64,000 nt of DNA from Raffaelea ambrosiae (taxonomy: Eukaryota; Ascomycota; Sordariomycetes; Ophiostomatales; Ophiostomataceae). The notes below the pieces were generated by a model, which saw only the letters and a program-made list of their open reading frames with translations, was not told the origin of the DNA and did not search any database. Position 1 is the stretch's first letter. The number at the start of each line of letters is the position of its first letter. The DNA lies in the NCBI GenBank assembly GCA_002778195.1, contig PCDI01000004.1:1372733-1436732 (forward strand), given 5' to 3'. Positions 1 to 11,200 of the stretch are shown here, piece by piece. The position numbers and the translations under genes were made by a program.

Positions 1-76
1 GCGGGATGAACTCGCCTGGGGAGGAGGAGGCGTGGTCGAGGACAGCGTCCTCGTCCATGTCCGTATCGGGGGCCAT
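1..76 (-). CDS. N-terminal fragment of an unidentified acidic protein
   Basis: An ATG on the minus strand at 76-74 opens a frame that runs off the left edge after 25 complete codons. The visible peptide begins MAPDTDMDEDAV and continues through a serine stretch to PGEFIP. It is acidic, uses mostly C- or G-ending codons, and lies head-to-head with mif2 about 700 bp away, as expected for a divergent gene pair. The fragment is too short to assign a family, and no splice site is visible inside it. It could also be a chance open frame. Confidence 0.45.
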   Translation of the reverse strand, partial: MAPDTDMDEDAVLDHASSSPGEFIP

Positions 77-778
77 GACGAGTGTTGCAAGAGAGGGGAT
101 ACAGTATAGAACACCGGCGGAGGTTGAGTCGACTGGCTTGTCCTACCATGAAGGTAAACTGTGAGCGAAAGTCCAGACGAGGTGAATTGGGTAATATGGC
201 TTATCGATAAGAGCACACGACGCGCTATAGAAATGCGACGCGTTTTCTGGCGGCGCCCTCGGGTCGTCTAAAGGGTCGACTCTTACTGGGGTCCCTGCTG
301 GAGGGGGGTCCACTTGGTCCAATCACACGCTCCAGCACAGCTGTTGCTTCTCTATGTGGCATTGGCCCATTTGCACAGCAGGCCATAACAACGGCCTTTT
401 CTGCGGTACTCGTATGGGGTGTGTGTGTGTGTGCGCGCGCGCAGCCAGCAATTCACTCCCCTCCAGCCATAAACACCCCAAAAAAACCACACCCTCTCTT
501 TGTTTGCCCTTTTACCCCGACGCCGCCTTTCTCGTAAAATAACAAAGGGCAATCGCAACGCATCTCGACGGAAGGAGCGACTGTTGACAATCACGCCCCA
601 AAAAGATTTTGTTCGACTCGAAAAGTCAAAAAGAGACCACCCCCCCAAATAAGGACACTCGACCCCAACGCCATCGTGCGCGCGCGTGTTCGTTAGTTAC
701 GCGACCTGGTCTATTCTACCGCAACAAAAGCGCAAAGCGATCCAAAAGCGAGCACCACCCACCACAGTTTCACACAGC
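77..778. promoter_or_regulatory. Divergent intergenic region upstream of mif2
   Basis: No gene is visible in this 700-bp interval between the left-edge fragment and mif2. A CCAAT box lies at 319-323 and its reverse complement ATTGG at 361-365. A (GT)n tract followed by (GC)n lies at about 419-440, and A-rich and C-rich runs occupy 475-660. The octamer TACTCGTA, which recurs through the window, occurs at 407-414. The promoter role is inferred from position only. Confidence 0.5.
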
Positions 779-3147
779 ATGGCTCCCCCGCGCGCGGGCG
801 GCCCACGGCGCTCGCAGCAGCCGAACGAGCACATATATACACTGGGCGAGAGAGGCCGGTAAGATGCGAACCAGACAGACGGGGACGGCGGGACAGCAGA
901 CCGAGTGACCGAGTGACTGACTGATGGCATCGCAGGAAAACGGGCGTCACGCTGCGCGACACGGGCGTGCGCGACGAGCATGGCATGGAGCCCATTGACA
1001 GCATCTTCTCGTCGCCGAGCAAGTCGCACGACGGCGATGCGACAGGCGACTTTGACGGGGAGGAGGAGGAAGAAGACACGACAGCCGAGGAGGAGGAAGA
1101 AGAAGAGGAAGACGATGACGGTGACGATGACGGCAATGGTGAGGCGGATATGGAACTGACGAATGGTAAGATGCGGTAGAAGAAAAGAAAGAGAGAGAGA
1201 GAGAGAGAGGGTGTGTGTGTGTGTGTCCTCCTACACCGTTCTTCCTGCTAACGTGTACCAGTCGTCGGCCCTGGACCGGCTGCTCTGCTTAACGGACAGG
1301 GCGCTGCGGCGCGCGCAGCCAAGTCGCCGACCAAGACCCTCTTTGGCTCGCCGGCTGTGCGCGGCAGCGGCGCCAAGCGCCACAACGCGGCCATCCGCCA
1401 GAACCACCTGCTCAAGCCGCCCTCGTCTCCGTCTGCCAAAGCTCTGGCCGCCCACGGCATGAGCCCGGTCAAGTCGGTCAGCCGGCGCCTCGACTTTGGC
1501 AAGGCCACATCGGCCAACGCGCAGCGGAAACCCGTGCTCTTTCCCAATGGCTCCAAGAACGTGCCGTCCTTGCCGCCACATATCGACGAGGACGACGAGG
1601 ACGAGGACGACGAGAGCATTCTGCACGGGACCACCCAGAACGGCGCAGACGACTCGATGCAGATGATCGGCGAGCCGAATGGATACGACGAGCCAATACC
1701 AGAAGAGCCCGAGGAACAGAAAGTGGAAGAAGAGGAGGAGGAAGAGGAGCCAGTACGGCCAGCGCACAAGCGGGGACGCCCACCAAAGGCCAAGGCTGCT
1801 CCAAACGCTGCTCCAAAAGCTACTGCTTCTGCAGGCACCAAGCGCCGACGATCTGGCCGAAACTCTGGCGCGAGCGAGGTGGCGCCGGCTGAGCCAGCAG
1901 AGGAAGTAGAGCCAGAAGAGGAAGAAGAAGAAGAGGAGGAGGAGGAGGAGGAGGAGCAACAGCAACCAAAACGACAAAAGGTGGCAGAAACCAAGGGCAG
2001 GGGACGGCCAAGGGGACGGCCACCAGCCAACAAGAAAGCAGCAGCAGCAGCGGCTCCGGCCCCAGTCCCAGCAGAAGAAGAGGAGCAAGACAATGGAGAA
2101 GAGGAGCCAGAAGAGCCAGAAGCCGCCAAGAAGCAGAAGAAGCCGGCAGCGGCGGCAGGACCGCAAAAGAGGGGCCGGAAGCGCAAGTCTTCGGGAGTCG
2201 GCGCAGCCACAGCGGCTGCGGCAGCCGTGCCGCGCGGGCCGCCGCTGCCCAAGAGCCGTGGGCTGGTGATCAAGCGGCGCAACAACCAGGCTGCCGAGGT
2301 TGACAACGCCATTCGGCAAACACGGTCGGGGCGCAACTCGTTCCGGCCGCTGGCGTACTGGCGCAACGAGCATGTGGAGTTTGACCGGAGCGAGGTGCAG
2401 GACGATGCCTTCAAGAGCGGCGGCCGACGGTTTTTGCTGCCGGCCGTCAAGGAGGTGGTGCGCGTCGAGGACGACGAGCTGCCACCGTTTGCGGTCAAGA
2501 TGGGAGGTGGTGGTGCTGGTCACGGACGGGGCAGGAAAGCCGGTGGTGGTGGTGGTGGACGACGAAAAGGCAGAGGGGGTGGCCACGACGACGACCATGG
2601 GCGCGACGAGCAGAGCCCGGAGCTGCAGGACTGGGAGTACGACCCGGGCAAGGTGTCGGGCGTTGTGGTGCAGTGGCAGCCGGAGCACGAGACGAATCCG
2701 CCCGGCCCCGACGAGGACCTGGAGACGGTGGCGACGGACCTGGCGTTTTCGGGTCTGGCGATCCAGACGCAGGATGTGCGCGACGGCAGCTTCCGGTTTG
2801 CCAAGACGCTGAGCCTGCCGTTCTTCGGGACCGGCATGGTGGACCTGGCGCCCGGAGCCGAGAAGCGGCCCAAGAACTCGCGCAAGATGCACATGGCCTT
2901 TTTCGTGCACTACGGGCAGGTGACCGTCGTGGTCAATGACAACGAGTTCCGGATATCCAAGGGCGGCATGTGGAACGTGCCACGGGGTGAGTTTGAACAA
3001 GTGTGCCATCCAACGAAAGTTTCTCGTCATCATACTGACCAAAAATCGACAGGAAACCACTACAGCATCATCAACGACTCGGACCATCCAGCGCGCATCT
3101 TCTTTTCACAAGGATGTGAAGTGCTGAGGAGGGAGGAGGAGGAGTGA
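779..3147 (+). CDS. mif2: Mif2/CENP-C inner kinetochore protein
   Basis: Four exons: 779-858, 936-1165, 1262-2986 and 3053-3147, giving 709 residues. CENP-C/Mif2 binds centromeric CENP-A nucleosomes and dimerises through a C-terminal cupin, bridging chromatin to the Mis12 complex. Exon 1 joins exon 2 to give the conserved N-terminus ending KTGVTLRDTGVRDEHGMEP, the Mif2 N-terminal region. Acidic Glu/Asp runs follow, then AT-hooks at about residues 273-279 (KRGRPPK) and 349-358 (GRGRPRGRPP). The CENP-C signature is at about 456-474 (TRSGRNSFRPLAYWRNE), and the cupin with HYSIINDSDHPARIFF is at the C-terminus. Introns are 77, 96 and 66 bp with GT-AG borders; intron 2 has GCTAAC. The last intron is a multiple of three with no stop, so retention would insert 22 residues. 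The start was chosen because ATG 779 begins the family-like N-terminus. Confidence 0.93.
1182..1226. repeat. (GA)n-(GT)n microsatellite in mif2 intron 2
   Basis: A run of GA dinucleotides passes directly into about eight GT dinucleotides inside the 96-bp second intron of mif2. It lies between the GTAAGA donor at 1166 and the GCTAAC branch site near 1247. Length variation here would change intron size, and the GT run adds cryptic GT dinucleotides. Confidence 0.85.
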
Positions 3148-3641
3148 ATAGCGGAAAGCGGAAAGCCAAGGAAAATCATTTGCTGGTTTTTGTTTCTTCC
3201 TTTTTTTCTTATTTTTCATGCTCATATTGTGATGGAGATCGTCTACAGAAAAAAGGGGTGTTGCGTGTTTATGTGTTTATATAATACGGCTTATGGGGGT
3301 TTATGTTATGCTATGTTGTGTTGAGTTGCTCTTTTTTTTTTCCTTCTTCTTGCTTTGCTCTTCACTCTTTTTTTTTTCGAGATTGCCCATACATACCCAC
3401 GTCAAGTCATCCAATTCATTCATCACTCGGTTGCAATCACGAATGAGCGACTCGAGTGTTCTTTTTGAAGTCATCCCATTCCCAGTGATCATTGCATGCG
3501 CATGTCTTTGTCCTTTGTGTTCCTTCTCATCTTTTCACTCATGTTCGTACTCTTCGTCGTGTTCGATCCATACCAGATGCTCATTCTTTTCGTTCTCTTC
3601 TCCTCTTCAGTTCTCCCCCCTCGTCTCTCCTTCTCCTCCGC
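3148..3641. other. Tail-to-tail intergenic region, mif2/yme2
   Basis: 494 bp between two converging stop codons. It is T-rich on the plus strand with several poly-T runs (about 3190-3220, 3330-3380), consistent with 3' untranslated sequence of both genes. No coding frame or RNA gene is seen. Confidence 0.6.
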
Positions 3642-6600
3642 TTACACCTCCTCGGACAACACCTTCTTCAGACGACCCATCTCGGCCTCGTACGCGCCAA
3701 TTCTCGTCTGCGCGCCCTGCAGCTTGTTCAGCAGGTAATTCACCCGCTCCGACATCTGCGACGGCTGCCGCGGCAGAGTGCCCAGCAGCGCCAGCTCCGT
3801 CTCCGCCTTGGCCACGTCCTGGTTCTCGATCGCCACCTTTTCTTTCAGCACCCGCCGGTCCAGCCGCGCCGCCAGCGCCGTGTCTTCCTTGAGCAGCGAA
3901 AACGCGGTGCCGTACACCGGCCGGCCGGCCCGGATCGTCTGCGGCCGTCCGCGCGCCGACTTGACCGTGATCAGCTCGGCCGCCGCCAGCGCGTCAATGG
4001 CGGACACGCCGTCAATGCCCGACGTCGACGAGGCAAACGTGTCGGCCAGGAGCACCTCGTTGTACCGCAGGCTGTCCTTGGCGGCGATCTCGCGCACCAG
4101 GTACCAGGCCTGCTCGGTGGTCCAGCCGCGGCCCGCGGAGGGGAAGGCGGGAGCGCCGGCGGCGGCGGCGGCAGCGGAAGCAGACGGAGCAGACGGAGCA
4201 GACGGCTTCGTCGTCGTCAGCAGGTACATCTTGATGATCTCGGAGGCGCTCTGCTCGACAATCTCGGTGACGGCGCGCTTGGGCGTCTGGCCGCTCTTGA
4301 GACGGCGCACCAGCGACTCGAGGTCGGTCAGGCGGCCGCCGAGGGTGCCGATGCACTCGTCGAGCTCCAGGATGGCGTCGTGGCGGGACTGCACATAGGA
4401 GGAGGGGGGGAATGTCGTCGTCGTCGGAGGGGATGCCTTGTTGGGTGCGGCGGCGGTGGCGGCGGCGCCCTTGATGGCCGCCACCACCTTGGCGTGCAGC
4501 GGCTGCGGCGGTGGTGCGGCGGCGGCGCCCGTCTCTGGCGACGTTGCTGGCGGCGTACCCGCTGGCGGCGCCCCGGATGCCTGCTCCTCCTGCTGGGCCA
4601 GCTGCTTCTCGGCCTGGCGCACCAGCTGCTCCTCGCGCTGCTTGGCGATGCGCTGCTGGGCCTCGGCCTGCAGGTCGACAGGGCGGCCGTCGGCGGCGTC
4701 GTCCTGGCGGCGCTCCTCCTCCTCCTCCTGCTGGCGCTGCTCCTCGTCCTCGTCCTTGGCGACGAGGTGGCTGAGCACGTACTTCTTGGCCACGTCGGGC
4801 GACAGGTCGCCGAGGGCGAGCTGGCGGAAGACGCGGTCGGGCAGCGCGCGGGTCAGGGCCTTGGGGCTGGCGGTGTCGCTGGTCAGGACGACGACGTGGG
4901 CGGCGTTGCTCTGGATCAGCGCGGCGGCCCAGTCGGCCAGCTTGTCGTAGACGAGGCCGGTGGCCTCCTCGTTGCGGTGGCCAAAGTTGTCGAGCACGAC
5001 GACGGCGCGGCGCTCCGGGTGGGCCTCGAGGTAGGCGTCGTCGTTGAGCTGCGCGTCCACGTCGGTCTTGTGACGGCCCTCGAGGCTGACGTCGCGCAGC
5101 GCCGCCGCCGCCGTCTGCAGGATCTTGGCCAGCTGCTCGTCCAGCGTCTCGGAGAAGCCCGCCTTGACGCCCGTCGTGCCCTGCACGGCCAGGTCGACCA
5201 GGCTGCTGAGGCCGCTGGCCCAGGCAAACACGGGCCGGTAGCCCACCGCGTGGGCCATCTTCTTGATCGTCACGCTCTCGCCGCGCGCCTCCACGATCGG
5301 CTTGCAGTCGATCACCAGCACGTTGCGCCGCCCGCGCAGCGCCTGGTCCACCACCAGCTCGCTCTTGCCCGAGCCGCGCGGCCCCTGCACCACGATGAAC
5401 GTCTCGGACGTCTCGAGCAGCCACGTGTGCAGGGCGTCCAGCAGGTCGCGGCGGTGGCTCAGCAGGGCGTCGAGCGCGCGGCGGCTGGGGTCCCTGGGCG
5501 ACTTGCTGCTGTTGTTGCTGTTGTTGCCGTCGCTGCCGTCGCCGAGGCCCATCTCGTCCGACAGGTCGTCCACCGTGTCCTTGGCAAAGGCCACGAGCGA
5601 CGACGTGTGGCGCTGGAACCACCGGAACAGGCGGGTGTCGCGCAGCGCAAACGAGTGCTGCACGCGGGCGCGGATGAAAAAGGCGCGGATGGGGTCGAAG
5701 ACGGCCACGGTAAAGGCCGCCAGCAGCGCGGCCAGGATGGGCAGCACGATGCGCGGGTGGCTGGTCAGCCAGTCCCAGACGCGGTGGTTCTTCTCGCGCG
5801 GCGCAAACGACAGCCGCAGCCGCGTGGCCTCGCCCACCGTGTAGCCGTGCAGGCAGCAGCGCGCCATGACCGCGTCGCGCACGCGCACAAAGTCGATGCT
5901 GGCGTAGCGCGGCAGCGTCTTGGACTCGAACGGCTGCGACGTGATCTCGGCGATCTTGCCGTAGCGCCGGAACAGGCTGTAGATGGTCTCCTGCGACATC
6001 TCCAGGTTGGCGCTGCCGCCGGCGTCGCCCGTCACCACCGCCTCGCCGCCGCCGTCGCCGCCCGCCGGCACCGGCGCGCAGAACTCCACCACCACCCGGC
6101 TCGACGGCACGCGCGAGGCCAGGTCTTCCAGCCACGGCACGCCGCGCACCAGCCCGGCCCGGATGCGGCCCCAGAACGGGTTGAACCACGGCCGCACCGG
6201 CTTCGTCGCCAGCGTCTTCTCCAGCGCGTCCTCGATCGTCTCCTTGGCCGTGCTGGCCGGGTGGCTGAACTTGACAAACACCCCGCCGTCCTTGAGCCGC
6301 GGGATGATCTCCGTCACCGTCAGCGGCAGGTCCGCCGGAATCGCCTGCTTCACCAGCGCCACCGGATCCGCCGCCGACGACCCCGTCGACGTCCGGCTCG
6401 TGAACCGCCGCAGCAGCGCCGACACGTCCACGTCGCCCGCCTCCTCCGCCGACCGCCACGGCCGCCAGTTCACAATCCGGCCCAGCCCCAGCGGGTAGAT
6501 GTTGTCAAAGAAGAGAATGCCCTCGCCGGGCTTCTCGGCAATGTGCCCGCTCTGGTCGTCGCCCGTCGTCGATGTCTCCCAGCGGCGGGATGCCGGCGCC

Positions 6601-6797
6601 GGCGACGCTGGTGGTGCTGGTGCTGGTGATGACGCGACGAGGAGGGGTCGCGATCGGGCCGTCAGGGCCAGCTGCGTGGGCCCGGAGACGACGCCGTGGC
6701 GCGGGATCGTCAGCAGCCGACGAGGCGGCATCCACGGCGTCGGTGCCTGCCAAGCCGCCCGCACGGCTGCCGGGCGGAAGGAGCGACCCAATAGCAT
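3642..6797 (-). CDS. yme2: Yme2/Rna12 mitochondrial inner-membrane protein
   Basis: Single exon, 1,051 residues from ATG 6797-6795. The frame stays open slightly upstream, but only through a TTG codon. Yme2 (mitochondrial escape protein 2) is an inner-membrane protein that affects mtDNA nucleoid structure and DNA escape in yeast. The N-terminus is basic and Ala/Arg-rich, as in a mitochondrial presequence. A conserved block (GILFFDNIYPLGLGRIVNWR) is followed by an RRM-like segment at about residues 265-335 (LFRRYGKIAEITSQPF). One hydrophobic segment lies at about 350-368 (IVLPILAALLAAFTVAVFD). A P-loop GPRGSGKS at about 472-479 starts the RNA12 AAA-like domain. An Ala/Pro/Gln/Glu-rich insertion and a C-terminal coiled stretch follow. 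It shares a bidirectional promoter with the downstream Emi1-like gene. Confidence 0.93.
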   Translation of the reverse strand: MLLGRSFRPAAVRAAWQAPTPWMPPRRLLTIPRHGVVSGPTQLALTARSRPLLVASSPAPAPPASPAPASRRWETSTTGDDQSGHIAEKPGEGILFFDNIYPLGLGRIVNWRPWRSAEEAGDVDVSALLRRFTSRTSTGSSAADPVALVKQAIPADLPLTVTEIIPRLKDGGVFVKFSHPASTAKETIEDALEKTLATKPVRPWFNPFWGRIRAGLVRGVPWLEDLASRVPSSRVVVEFCAPVPAGGDGGGEAVVTGDAGGSANLEMSQETIYSLFRRYGKIAEITSQPFESKTLPRYASIDFVRVRDAVMARCCLHGYTVGEATRLRLSFAPREKNHRVWDWLTSHPRIVLPILAALLAAFTVAVFDPIRAFFIRARVQHSFALRDTRLFRWFQRHTSSLVAFAKDTVDDLSDEMGLGDGSDGNNSNNSSKSPRDPSRRALDALLSHRRDLLDALHTWLLETSETFIVVQGPRGSGKSELVVDQALRGRRNVLVIDCKPIVEARGESVTIKKMAHAVGYRPVFAWASGLSSLVDLAVQGTTGVKAGFSETLDEQLAKILQTAAAALRDVSLEGRHKTDVDAQLNDDAYLEAHPERRAVVVLDNFGHRNEEATGLVYDKLADWAAALIQSNAAHVVVLTSDTASPKALTRALPDRVFRQLALGDLSPDVAKKYVLSHLVAKDEDEEQRQQEEEEERRQDDAADGRPVDLQAEAQQRIAKQREEQLVRQAEKQLAQQEEQASGAPPAGTPPATSPETGAAAAPPPQPLHAKVVAAIKGAAATAAAPNKASPPTTTTFPPSSYVQSRHDAILELDECIGTLGGRLTDLESLVRRLKSGQTPKRAVTEIVEQSASEIIKMYLLTTTKPSAPSAPSASAAAAAAGAPAFPSAGRGWTTEQAWYLVREIAAKDSLRYNEVLLADTFASSTSGIDGVSAIDALAAAELITVKSARGRPQTIRAGRPVYGTAFSLLKEDTALAARLDRRVLKEKVAIENQDVAKAETELALLGTLPRQPSQMSERVNYLLNKLQGAQTRIGAYEAEMGRLKKVLSEEV

Positions 6798-7327
6798 CGT
6801 GTGTGGCCCCCGTCGAAACAAAATAGGAAAGAGGTATGAGAGAAGGAAAAAGGAAGGAGCGAAAGGGTGGCAGAAGGACCCAATTGGCCGTGTGCCGCAG
6901 TTCTCTCTCTATGTACAGACAGTCGGTATTATTTCACAGCAGCAGCATGGCCGTGGCAGCTCGTGGTGTTCACGAGAGAGCGAGAGCAAGCTTGCTCTTT
7001 TGAATTTCGGCTTTTTGTGGGGAGCTTTTTTTTCGAGGGACAATCATTCGATGACCTCACAAGCAGCTCCGGACCCCTCCTATTGCTGGCCGTTGTTGTA
7101 CATAGTGTAACTAGTACCCACGGTAGCTTGCCCGTGGTTGTGGGCTGAGAAAACTGCCACTGACTGGCACCCTGTAGCTCTAGCCAATCAGCGCCTTGCC
7201 CACTGAAATCACGAGACCCAGACTTTTGCAGCTGCTCTATCTCCTCTCCACCCGACAGTCTGCTTTCCCCTTGCGACCACTCAGTGATCCCATCCCTTCC
7301 AAAACGATCACGGAAATCCAAATCACA
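6798..7327. promoter_or_regulatory. Bidirectional promoter yme2/emi1
   Basis: 530 bp between two divergent start codons. CCAATTGG at 6880-6887 gives CCAAT in both orientations about 85 bp from the yme2 start. A second CCAAT box (GCCAATCAGCG) at 7184-7188 lies about 140 bp before the emi1 start. CCAAT is the site of the HAP/CBC complex, which often controls mitochondrial genes in fungi; its action here is an inference. Confidence 0.55.
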
Positions 7328-8230
7328 ATGGGCTGGTTTTGGTCTTCAAGCTCATCCCCTGCCGGCACGGCGGCATCACCGGCGGCTGCGTCTTCGCAGG
7401 CAGCTCCGGCCGCGGCATCCACACAACCACCACCACCACCACCACGATCGCCACCACCCCCGGGCGACAGCGTCACAGACGACCCGGAGGTGCGCAAGTT
7501 CCTGGCTTTCTTCCAGGAGTCCGGGCCGGAGCCGCAGGCGGCAGCACCATCACAGACAGTGTCTGTAAGCAAACCGGAAGAGCCGCCGCAGCCGTCCTTG
7601 GTCTCCTCGTGGCGCTCCTGGTCCTGGTCGTCGTCGTCGACGACGACCGCATCTGTGTCTGCGAGTACTACTGCCACTTCTTCTTCTTCTTCTTCCTCGC
7701 CCTCGTCTTCTTCGACAACGACAACCGTCGAGTCTGTCGTCGAAAGCGCGCCTCCGTCTGAAGACGAGGCCACCCGCGAGCGCTCTCTCGCCGAGGCCGT
7801 CCTGCCCGTCAGCATGTCCTGCCGCCAGGCCTTTGACCTCGCCTGGGGCTGCCAGTCGCCCGGCGGCCAGTTCCGTGCCGTCTACCGCCACGGCAACGTG
7901 CAGCCCTGCAGCGAGCTGTGGGACGATTTTTGGTTCTGCATGCGTGTCAAGAGCTACGCGCCCGGCCCGGCCAAGGAAGAGGCCATCCGGGCGCACTACC
8001 GGGAGAAGGAGCACAAGAAGTACTACGCGGAAGGCCAGCCCAGCAGCGAGGACGTCTGGCGGGCGCGCACCTTGGACGAGGTGCTGCCGGCGTCCGCCGT
8101 GTTCCAGAACTCCTTCCAGACCATGCTGCGGGAGTCCGCCGAGGCGGCCGAGCAGGAGGATGTGCGGCAAATCCGCGAGGACATGGAACGGCGACGACGC
8201 ATCCGGCAGCAGATGGGGTACGACAAATGA
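7328..8230 (+). CDS. emi1: Emi1-like DUF3128 protein with twin CX9C motif
   Basis: Single exon, 300 residues, beginning MGWFWSSSSS. The start is the first ATG with a good context (TCACAATGG); the open frame extends upstream without another ATG. Residues 1-150 are low complexity (Ala, Pro, Ser, Thr runs encoded by CCA and TC-rich repeats). The DUF3128 domain occupies about 150-240. It has C165-X9-C175 (CRQAFDLAWGC) and C194-X9-C204 (CSELWDDFWFC), followed by a basic Arg/Glu-rich C-terminal helix. In yeast, Emi1 is needed for full induction of IME1 and early meiosis. The twin CX9C arrangement is typical of proteins oxidised in the mitochondrial intermembrane space. The low-complexity N-terminus is longer than the core family needs. 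Confidence 0.85.
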   Translation: MGWFWSSSSSPAGTAASPAAASSQAAPAAASTQPPPPPPRSPPPPGDSVTDDPEVRKFLAFFQESGPEPQAAAPSQTVSVSKPEEPPQPSLVSSWRSWSWSSSSTTTASVSASTTATSSSSSSSPSSSSTTTTVESVVESAPPSEDEATRERSLAEAVLPVSMSCRQAFDLAWGCQSPGGQFRAVYRHGNVQPCSELWDDFWFCMRVKSYAPGPAKEEAIRAHYREKEHKKYYAEGQPSSEDVWRARTLDEVLPASAVFQNSFQTMLRESAEAAEQEDVRQIREDMERRRRIRQQMGYDK

Positions 8231-11200
8231 GTGAGAGGGGAAAACTATGGTGATCTGTGGTATGATGATGATGGAAAACTGGAATCGTGTAGGAGGGAGG
8301 GGTGGGGGCACACAATGACGGGATGATATGACACAACTAGCGGGACAGACAGCGAGAGATTCTGCTGTTGGCGTTGACGGGTTAGTACCTTGGGGCTCAG
8401 ATTGCACCACATACCACCACTCTACAGGACTGTATCAGATTATGTTTGTTTGTTTGCTTGGTTGGCCAGATTGTTTGCATAGTGTACGGGATATATCGGA
8501 ATGTATCAGTTACTGTTTAGTTTAGTCCGAATCAGTTGCTCAAATTGCCGTTTGTTCAGAATTGTTTGCTCTCTCAGATTGGCTGTTTGCTTTGCTCAAA
8601 CAAGCCTTACGTTGTGTTCAGAATGGGCCCTTCTCACAAGGCTGTCAGAACCAGCCTCACCATGGTCTCAACGGTCAGCAAACAAGAGAGTTGCAAACAA
8701 AACAAGTGGCAAGGCTACTATGTACATGCAACACTTGATTAGGTAACCGTTGGGCTGCTCAAGTATAAAAGAAGTGTTCACAACCAAGAGTTGCCAAAAC
8801 ACAAACTTAGACTTGTAAACTTTCGAGCAACAATCTGGCATCGACCTTGCCAACCGGTTCTAAAACTAGGTGCTCTGATTCGAATTACTCAAGTCTTGCA
8901 TCCTGCTGTCAGCAAAAGTCTGTATACTCCGTACTGGAGGATTATTCCATCGTGTACCTCGCCCGTGGTGACCAAATACCCCATTATGCATGGTGCAGTC
9001 TTTCAGTAGTGCCATCTCGGGGTCGGGGAAGAAGCGCCCTTCCATCGGCAGGACATGGTCGCCTGTTTTAGGAGACACTTGGCGTAGTTCACGTCACCGT
9101 GAAGCTGGACACGAGACGATCGTCTCGGCAGAGAATGGTCGCTACACCAAGAATTGGACCTGGAGTGCTCCCGTCGGGTCAGTTCCTGCACGCGATGCAC
9201 ACGGATGCACAAGTCGTGCATGGGGGTATGTCATCGAGTTCCCTTCGTCCCGCTGTCGTCTCGCAACGGAAAATTCGACACGTCTTGCCCCTACAATGGG
9301 CATCGTTACGGGGTTCTGCTATGGTGGAAACCTCGCCGAGCCCCTCCATCTAGAGGATCGCGTCTCTCTTGAAGCATCGGTTTATCGAAAAAGAAAATCA
9401 AAGCACGACTACAGTGACAGCCTGTCAGGACAATATTTAGACAAGGGAGGCCCCGACTACTGGCCCGCTTTCTTCAGCCATCAGAGGAAGACGAGGTTGC
9501 TCTTTTCGTGGCCTCGAAGACCTGCTACTGACCGGCTGAAACCATGAAAAGACATGGCCTGTCACGACTCGAGCCATCACTCCCAGGGCCGGACACCCGA
9601 TTAAAGACTTACCTAACCGACCTCTGTCGAATCGCCGAACGTCCAGAGGCCGACAGCAATACCTCGTGCACTCCCGCGACTTGGGTCCTGAGTTCAGTCA
9701 CTGGATGACACCACACCAATCTCTGGTACGATTCTCTCGCAGGCCCCTACAAGGGAAACGAATATGCCTCGGCATTCAGCCATGCCTCTATCCAACACAT
9801 CATCCACAACGACATAATGCCCTGGAGTTTTCGCCTTCGCGGCAAGCATGCTGAGATTCCCAAGACAAACGAATGGCTGGGCCCGCGGAATCCACGTTCT
9901 AGAATGCGCACGGCACTTTTTTTTTCCTCGTCCCGATTCTATCGGCCAGCGCTCCCATCCAGCCATGCGACCTTGTCTGCCAGCCTCTCTCTAACGTGCC
10001 GCGACAAGCTGCGACCCCAACCGCAGCTGCCCCAGCGAGCGCCAGTGCCACCCAAGATGCAAGCACATGAAGGCCAAGGCGTAGATACGGAGACCTTCCT
10101 CCAATACCGATACAACAACAGATTCCGTTCTTGACAGGACCCCCAACGAGGCCGCTCTGTCGATATCATGACTTGGCGAATATCACGAAGCCGGTATGTG
10201 TTCCCTACACTCCCGTCTACCTGTTCAACTTGATGAAATTTTGGGAAAACGTATTGCTGACATTTTCTGCTGAGGCCATGCTCTATCTGGCAGCCGTAGT
10301 TCTGGCGGCCGCAAACGAGCATGCAGCATGGACGCATCCCAACGAAGCGAAAGCTTTCAATACAAGAATCAAAAACTACCTCCAGAAAGCCCACGTCGGG
10401 GATCAACAATTCAACGGTACCCAAACCCTCTTATGGTAAGAGTCTTTGGCCAACTCTATGATCGATAACTGGAAAAGAGGTCAAGCGCGAAGTTCAGTCA
10501 GTTTAAACAACGAGACAGATTAACAGCACTACAAGAAGACTTTTTACGAAAGCTAGAGGCGCAATTAACCAAAGAAAAAAAAACAGTAGAACCATCTTGT
10601 CTGTCGTAAAATCGATTCCTCAAAAGCCCAATTGCCAGTCAAAAATCGCAACCAGACAGAGGGCTGTACAGCCGAACCCGGACGATACGTTTGCTGGCAT
10701 TGAAGAGCTGCTGGCAACTAGGCACCGCTTAGGGAGGGACTTACAAAGTGAAAACCCAGCCAGAGAGGTGGCTCAGGGCTCAATTAATGTCTTTATCCAT
10801 GCATTCGACTACCAAACGGGGGAGGGGGTGCCGAACGAATGGTTCTAGTTACCACGGTCGCTCCACAACATTCTCAGTGGGTATCGTACATGATGTCCGC
10901 TGGGTTTAGGATCGACGATGCCAGTGACCTGATCGGCGCATGGCAACCCATTGGAACACGGCAGATTTGGAACTCGAGCGATCCAGGGGTTGATTTCAGT
11001 CTGTAAAGGCATTTTTGTTGAGAGCAGTGCGCATGATGAAGGGCAATTCATTTTGGTCGAGACGCGCCGTTTTTATAAAATGAGATCCAAAAGTACAACC
11101 CGCACACCTTCTCTGCTCCCTGTGCTTGTCTTGTCTCATAAAGTTGATGATCGTCGTGGTCATCTCAGGTGAAACTGTCTTCTCGGAGTACGAGCGTTTG

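Noticed and set aside
1231..3087. 618-codon minus-strand open frame over mif2
   Set aside because: Antisense of a GC-rich gene with poly-Glu codons read as poly-Leu/Ser; the mif2 frame carries the CENP-C motif and cupin.
3492..6629. 1,045-codon plus-strand open frame
   Set aside because: Antisense shadow of yme2; composition (Leu/Arg/Gly/Val runs) is what high-GC antisense frames give, and it has no domain resemblance.
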